A DNA stretch of 17,794 nt from Myxococcales bacterium (GTDB lineage: Bacteria > Myxococcota > Bradymonadia > UBA7976 > UBA1532): contig JAGQJJ010000011.1 in NCBI GenBank assembly GCA_020430675.1, forward strand, positions 1 through 17,794, read 5' to 3'. Positions within the stretch are counted from its first letter, which is position 1. Each line of letters begins with the position of its first letter. Of this stretch, positions 16,086 to 17,794 are shown in pieces. The notes under the pieces were generated by a model. That model saw only the letters and a list, made by a program, of their open reading frames with translations. It did not search any database and was not told the origin of the DNA. The translations under genes and the position numbers were made by a program.

Positions 16086-17237
16086 ATGCGTTTCGCCCTG
16101 ATCAGCGGCTCGTATCGCCTTGGATTCTCGTACCAGGAGAACATCTGGGCCGAGCAGCTCGCCGCTCGCGGGCATCAGGTCCGCGTCTTTGCGCCCGGCC
16201 GCCGCGATGACGCGCCCAAACGCGTCGCGGCGGGCTACGAAGAGGCGCGCGTCGCCACGCTGACGCTGCCGCGCAACATCTTCCTGTCGCGCGGCCTCGC
16301 CGCCGCCGTGCGCCGGTTTGCGCCCGAGCGCATCCTGTGGTTCGGGCCGCCGCAGCTCTTCGGGCGGTCGATCGCCGAAGACCCGGTGCTCGCCCGCGTG
16401 CCGCTCATCGCGTTCATGGGCCAGAACCGGCAGATGCACGCCTTCGACTGGCGCGACCGCGACGCCCCGGCGCGCGACCGGGCGCTGGCGCTGGCCTATC
16501 AGTGGGTGCGCGCGCCCGAGGTCATCGCCGCGTGCCGGCGGGCGCAGCTCATCGTGGCCAATACCCCCGAGACGCCCGAGCTGATCGCGGCCATGCTGCC
16601 TGCGCCCGAACGCCTCGCCGCGCTGGCCAAGATGCGGCCGACGCCGCTCGGCTTTGATCCCGCGACGTTTGGCGACGCGCCCGAACAGCGCCGCGGGCCC
16701 GATGGTGAGGTGGTGGCGATCGTGACCTCGCGTTTTGCGCCCGAGAAGGAGGCGGCGATCGCGCTCTGCCTTCAAGGGCTCTCGCGCGCGATGGCCCAGG
16801 ACGCCCGCCTGCGCGCCTTGGTGGTTGGCCTCGACGATGGCCCGATCAGCCGACGGGTGCGCTTCCACTTCGGCGACGACCCGCGTTTCACGCTGGCGCC
16901 CTTTGCCGACCGCCGGGCGTTGGCCGGGCATTTTCATCACGCCGACGTCGCTGTCTTCGCCCGCCCGAGCATCTCGGCGCAGGAGGCGCTGGGCACCGGC
17001 CTGTATGCGCTGCTCGCCGACGATGGCGCGATGGACTGGCTGCTCGCCGGCCCCGACACCGGCGCGCTGTTTGCCAAGGACGACGCCCGCGCGCTCGCCG
17101 ACGCCTTGTTGAAGGCCGCCGACCGCCTCGCCGATGAACCGCCCGAAGCCCGCAGCCGGCGCGCGGCCAAAGCGCGGCGGTTGGGGTACGACCGCCTGAT
17201 CGACGCGGTGCTCGCCGACCTCGACGGCGCGTGCTGA
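16086..17237 (+). CDS. GT-B glycosyltransferase, GT4-like
   Basis: This 383-aa protein has the two-domain GT-B layout. The N-terminal Rossmann-like half begins with M-R-F-A-L-I-S-G-S-Y and has H-Q-V-R-V-F-A-P-G at about 30-38. The C-terminal donor-binding half has V-T-S-R-F-A-P-E-K-E (Arg216, Lys221), the strand A-L-V-V-G at 244-248, and A-D-V-A-V-F-A-R-P-S-I-S-A-Q-E-A-L-G-T-G at 286-305, with Glu300 in the position of the GT4 E-x7-E motif. The last helix (R-R-L-G-Y-D-R-L-I) is also typical. It would transfer a sugar from a nucleotide sugar; donor and acceptor are unknown. There are no membrane helices. ATG 16086 has no ribosome site, so the start could be leaderless. It is not clearly linked to other envelope-polysaccharide genes in view. 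Confidence 0.83.
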   Translation: MRFALISGSYRLGFSYQENIWAEQLAARGHQVRVFAPGRRDDAPKRVAAGYEEARVATLTLPRNIFLSRGLAAAVRRFAPERILWFGPPQLFGRSIAEDPVLARVPLIAFMGQNRQMHAFDWRDRDAPARDRALALAYQWVRAPEVIAACRRAQLIVANTPETPELIAAMLPAPERLAALAKMRPTPLGFDPATFGDAPEQRRGPDGEVVAIVTSRFAPEKEAAIALCLQGLSRAMAQDARLRALVVGLDDGPISRRVRFHFGDDPRFTLAPFADRRALAGHFHHADVAVFARPSISAQEALGTGLYALLADDGAMDWLLAGPDTGALFAKDDARALADALLKAADRLADEPPEARSRRAAKARRLGYDRLIDAVLADLDGAC

Positions 17238-17254
17238 TCGCGCCGTCGATGGAG

Positions 17255-17260
17255 TATGCT
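17255..17260 (+). promoter_or_regulatory. Candidate -10 box (TATGCT) for the right-edge lipoprotein
   Basis: TATGCT followed by GCGGCG lies 26 bases before ATG 17287; GGGAG at 17276-17280 is the ribosome site. The 49-bp gap after the glycosyltransferase stop has room for little else. Confidence 0.45.
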
Positions 17261-17286
17261 GCGGCGATTTTTCACGGGAGCTGCCC

Positions 17287-17794
17287 ATGCGCCGCCTCTT
17301 GATGGCTGTTGCTGCCTTCTCGCTCTTCGCCTGCGCCGGCCGGCCGGTGCCCGCGCCCTCGGCGCCGGTCGAGGCCGCGCCGCCCGAGACCCCGGTGGTC
17401 GAGGCGCCCAACGCGGTCGACCCACTGCCGCCCTGCGAAATGGAAGACGACGAGTGCCGCGTCAACCGGCTGGGCGATACGTCGCTCGGCTGGCTCAAGG
17501 CGGGCCTGTCGCGCGAGGCGCTGACCGAGCGGCTGGGCAAGCCGGCGGAAGAGAACGGGCCGTTTGAAGAGGGCGCGACGGGCGAGTTCGTGACCACGGT
17601 GTCATGGCCGACGGCGGGCATCGAAGGCACGCTCTCGGCCAACGACGCCGAGTCGCCGGCCACGCTGCGCGATTACACGGTGCAGGCGCCGTTTGCCGAG
17701 AAGACCGAGCGCGGCATTGGCATCGGCTCGACCGAAGCCGAGGTGCGCGCGGCGTATGGCGACGCCTTCGACCCGCGCAGCAGCGGGCTGGTGG
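17287..17794 (+). CDS. Lipoprotein with two BamE/SmpA-like motifs (3' end missing)
   Basis: The reading frame is open from ATG 17287 to the window end (169 codons), so the C-terminus is missing. M-R-R-L-L-M-A-V-A-A leads to a lipobox L-F-A-C with lipidated Cys16. A Pro/Ala/Glu-rich linker follows to about residue 48, with Cys50 and Cys57 close by and possibly paired. Two segments resemble each other and the start motif of the BamE/SmpA/OmlA fold (G-x-S-x-x-x-x-x-x-x-L/Y-G): G-L-S-R-E-A-L-T-E-R-L-G-K-P at 73-86 and G-I-G-S-T-E-A-E-V-R-A-A-Y-G at about 145-158. This suggests two small alpha/beta units in the periplasm, perhaps tethered to the outer membrane. The function is unknown. GGGAG six bases before the ATG supports the start. 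Confidence 0.8.
   Translation, partial: MRRLLMAVAAFSLFACAGRPVPAPSAPVEAAPPETPVVEAPNAVDPLPPCEMEDDECRVNRLGDTSLGWLKAGLSREALTERLGKPAEENGPFEEGATGEFVTTVSWPTAGIEGTLSANDAESPATLRDYTVQAPFAEKTERGIGIGSTEAEVRAAYGDAFDPRSSGLV

Noticed and set aside
13925..16210. 761-codon plus-strand frame antisense to the Mo subunit
   Set aside because: Its product is His/Arg/Ala-rich with no recognisable domain, while the minus-strand frame carries all xanthine dehydrogenase motifs. Long antisense frames arise from G/C at third codon positions.

Overview
This is a high-GC (about 70% by eye), gene-dense bacterial window with no rRNA, tRNA, CRISPR array, transposase or integrase. The gene content fits the Myxococcota / former Deltaproteobacteria. 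It includes a membrane-anchored Ser/Thr kinase with a C-terminal PEGA domain and a large secreted lipoprotein joining MopE-type C-D-G-x-D-N-D-C-D-G motifs to tandem PPC-like domains. There are also several lipoproteins and frequent TTG/GTG starts. The lineage is an inference; no phylogenetic marker gene is present.

Left part (1-3540, + strand). A four-TM membrane protein runs off the left edge. It is followed by a tight four-gene run: an SRPBCC-like protein, an EF-hand lipoprotein (TTG start 2 bases after the previous stop), an ArsC/Spx-like thioredoxin-fold protein with a CxxC, and a clear SrkA (YihE/RdoA) stress kinase whose TTG start overlaps the thiol protein's stop. Pairing a thiol-redox protein with srkA recalls the enterobacterial srkA-dsbA arrangement.

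Middle (3541-8460). A 601-aa zinc-ribbon/kinase/TM/PEGA protein (+) converges on an approximately 871-aa Cys-rich lipoprotein (-). The kinase keeps HRD, DFG and APE but appears to lack the alphaC glutamate and the third glycine of the P-loop. The lipoprotein carries two MopE motifs, a Cys-rich stretch and four PPC-like repeats, each with four conserved cysteines. The 220-bp gaps before and after the kinase hold no genes; one has a promoter candidate, the other a 9-bp inverted repeat.

Right-middle (8457-12495). A minus-strand unit encodes an SDR oxidoreductase, a PF16949-type ABC exporter membrane subunit with no ATPase in view, and a sirtuin, with junctions of 1 bp overlap and 4 bp gap. This is an unusual combination. 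Divergent from it is a TalC-type aldolase whose active-site residues favour transaldolase over fructose-6-phosphate aldolase.

Right (12496-17794). A complete three-gene molybdenum hydroxylase operon (Mo subunit, 2Fe-2S subunit, FAD subunit; minus strand, overlapping stops and starts) diverges from a GT-B glycosyltransferase. A lipoprotein with two BamE/SmpA-like motifs then runs off the right edge. The transaldolase and FAD-subunit genes converge with zero bases between their stop codons.

Across the window, several transcription units begin with a TAnnnT box followed by a G/C-rich run, 26-27 bases before the start codon. This looks like a stereotyped core promoter plus short leader.
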